DNA of 6,000 bases. Source: an uncultured Ignavibacteriales bacterium. GTDB taxonomy: Bacteria > Bacteroidota > Ignavibacteria > Ignavibacteriales > Ignavibacteriaceae. The DNA lies in contig CAIWTC010000029.1 in NCBI GenBank assembly GCA_903915485.1, positions 1-6,000 of the forward strand, read 5' to 3'. Below the pieces are notes generated by a model. It ran no database searches and had not been told where the DNA came from. It saw nothing but the letters and a program-made list of their open reading frames with translations. Position numbers and translations under genes: made by a program. Positions 4,902 through 6,000 of this stretch are shown piece by piece (the first letter of the stretch is position 1; each line of letters begins with the position of its first letter).

Positions 4902-6000
4902 CTATCTTGTTAAGTTCGTGATTTCCTGAAGCAGACTATCAGAGGTTGTAATAACTCTTGCGTTCGCCTGGAATCCGCGCTGAGCTACAATCATCTTTGT
5001 AAACTCAATTGACAAATCCACATTTGACTGCTCCAAACTTCCTGATTGAACAGATGTTCTTGTTGCATCTCCTGCTTCACCGACTGATGCTGCGCCTGAG
5101 TTTGCTGATACTTTATAAAGGTTATCTCCGGTTGCTACCAAGCCGTTCAAGTTGCTGAAGTTTGCCAGCATAATTTGAGCTAAGTTTTTAGATTCACCAT
5201 TTGAGAACACACCCACAACATTTCCGTTGTTATCAACATTCAAGTTCAGGAGAGAGGCTGCTGCCATACCGTCCTGGCTTAAAGGTGAAAGCGTAGATTC
5301 ACCGGATGTCTGCGTTACTCCGCTGAATGATGCACCGAAATCTAATTTAACGATCTGTGATGCTGCGCCGCCGGTAGGGGTAAAGTTTACGGATGGAGTA
5401 GAGTTCGTGAATGAAGTCAATGTACCATCTGTATTGAATGTTACATTTCCTGAATTCCCGGTTAACGCTCCACTTCCAGCCGGAACTGCAGCGGTCCATT
5501 TCCAATTGTTATCGGATATTTTTGTGAATTTCAAAGTTAAGGAATGTGAATTTCCTAATGAATCAAATATAGCTAATGTACCAATTGCTGCTGTGGGAAT
5601 GCGGTTCGCATCTACCGAGGAACTTACTGATGTAGTGCTGGCTTTCTGAGTTACTGTTGTTGGATCAAATGAGAAATTAATTCCTTTTACAGCATCGGTA
5701 ATATTTATTGCAGCTGCAGGTGCGCCATTCATGTTCACCATGGCACCTGTTGTGGGGTCAAAGGTTACCGCAGTTGGAGTTGTCGAGGAAAGAACAGTTG
5801 TTCCGGTTGAATCTTTTAATGTATATGAAAGGTCATAAGCATCTGCTCCGGTCTTTGCATATGAGGTAGCAAACACATAGCTATTTCCGTCGCTGTCATA
5901 AATTGTATTTTTATCAGTGATAGCTTCGCCTGTTAAGGTAGCACTATTCAAGTTTCCTGTTTCAGTGTATTTTTCTGATCTGGTTACAGGAGCTGAGCTC
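4902..6000 (-). CDS. flgE: Flagellar hook protein FlgE, C-terminal part (5' end outside window)
   Basis: Structural protein of the flagellar hook, the extracellular universal joint between rod and filament, exported by the flagellar type III system. The frame is open to the window edge; 365 residues are seen and the N-terminal rod-like domain is missing. The last 49 residues (4905-5051) form the conserved basal-body C-terminal domain: VQSGSLEQSNVDLSIEFTKM, AQRGFQANARVITTSD, LLQEITNLTR. Before it are the FlgE-typical GVFSNGESKNLAQIMLANF and NLNGLVATGDNLY. The central region has two related domains, starting TIYDSDGNSY (about 5906) and AIFDSLGNSH (about 5573), each ending with a VTQ...ST motif, so the FlaE-like D2 domain appears duplicated. 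The C-terminal motif could fit other hook or rod proteins (FlgF, FlgG), but the FDSLGNSH domain favours FlgE. No other flagellar gene is in the window; the rest of the operon should lie beyond base 6000. No clear terminator follows. Confidence 0.95.
   Translation of the reverse strand, partial: SSAPVTRSEKYTETGNLNSATLTGEAITDKNTIYDSDGNSYVFATSYAKTGADAYDLSYTLKDSTGTTVLSSTTPTAVTFDPTTGAMVNMNGAPAAAINITDAVKGINFSFDPTTVTQKASTTSVSSSVDANRIPTAAIGTLAIFDSLGNSHSLTLKFTKISDNNWKWTAAVPAGSGALTGNSGNVTFNTDGTLTSFTNSTPSVNFTPTGGAASQIVKLDFGASFSGVTQTSGESTLSPLSQDGMAAASLLNLNVDNNGNVVGVFSNGESKNLAQIMLANFSNLNGLVATGDNLYKVSANSGAASVGEAGDATRTSVQSGSLEQSNVDLSIEFTKMIVAQRGFQANARVITTSDSLLQEITNLTR

Noticed and set aside
5227..5649. Plus-strand 140-codon open frame inside flgE
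   Set aside because: It lies wholly antisense to the well-supported FlgE coding sequence and shows no motif of its own; likewise the antisense frames at 48-446, 496-1014 and 3484-4189.

Overview
The window looks like a chromosomal segment from a flagellated member of the Bacteroidota/Chlorobi superphylum, most likely an Ignavibacteria-type bacterium. This is an inference. The base composition is AT-rich, two possible promoters resemble the Bacteroidota form (TTTG, 19-20 bp, TAnnTTTN), several genes lack a strong Shine-Dalgarno, and the SPFH and SUMF-type proteins have a Bacteroidota flavour. A flagellar hook gene argues against most Bacteroidia and Flavobacteriia and suits the Ignavibacteria. 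No database search was possible.

Left part, + strand (1-2246): the 3' end of a branched-chain aminotransferase gene (ilvE) closed by a clear intrinsic terminator, then a compact secreted alkaline phosphatase, then an FtnA-type ferritin with its own possible promoter and a GAGG ribosome-binding site. An inverted repeat separates ferritin from the converging gene.

Middle, - strand (2333-4216): a membrane-anchored SPFH/Band 7 (prohibitin-like) protein and, upstream of it, a secreted SUMF1/FGE-sulfatase-domain protein that lacks one of the two catalytic cysteines of true formylglycine-generating enzymes. The 150-bp gap between them holds a 20-bp perfect palindrome next to a possible promoter.

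Gene-poor interval (4217-4901, 685 bp): the most unusual part. It carries four copies of a 92-98-bp repeat arranged as two pairs exactly 300 bp apart. Each copy starts with an 11-bp-stem hairpin whose 10-nt loop is identical in all four, while the stems vary with compensatory changes. Each loop also contains the ATG of a 29-42-codon reading frame, preceded by an AGG motif in the stem. Differences between copies 2 and 4 inside this frame are all synonymous. It may be a structured RNA/DNA repeat, a family of tiny genes, or both.

Right end, - strand (4902-6000): the C-terminal part of the flagellar hook protein FlgE, with two tandem copies of a ~110-residue domain, running off the window. Apart from the possible phosphatase-ferritin neighbourhood, the genes do not form one pathway; the window appears to be several independent transcription units.
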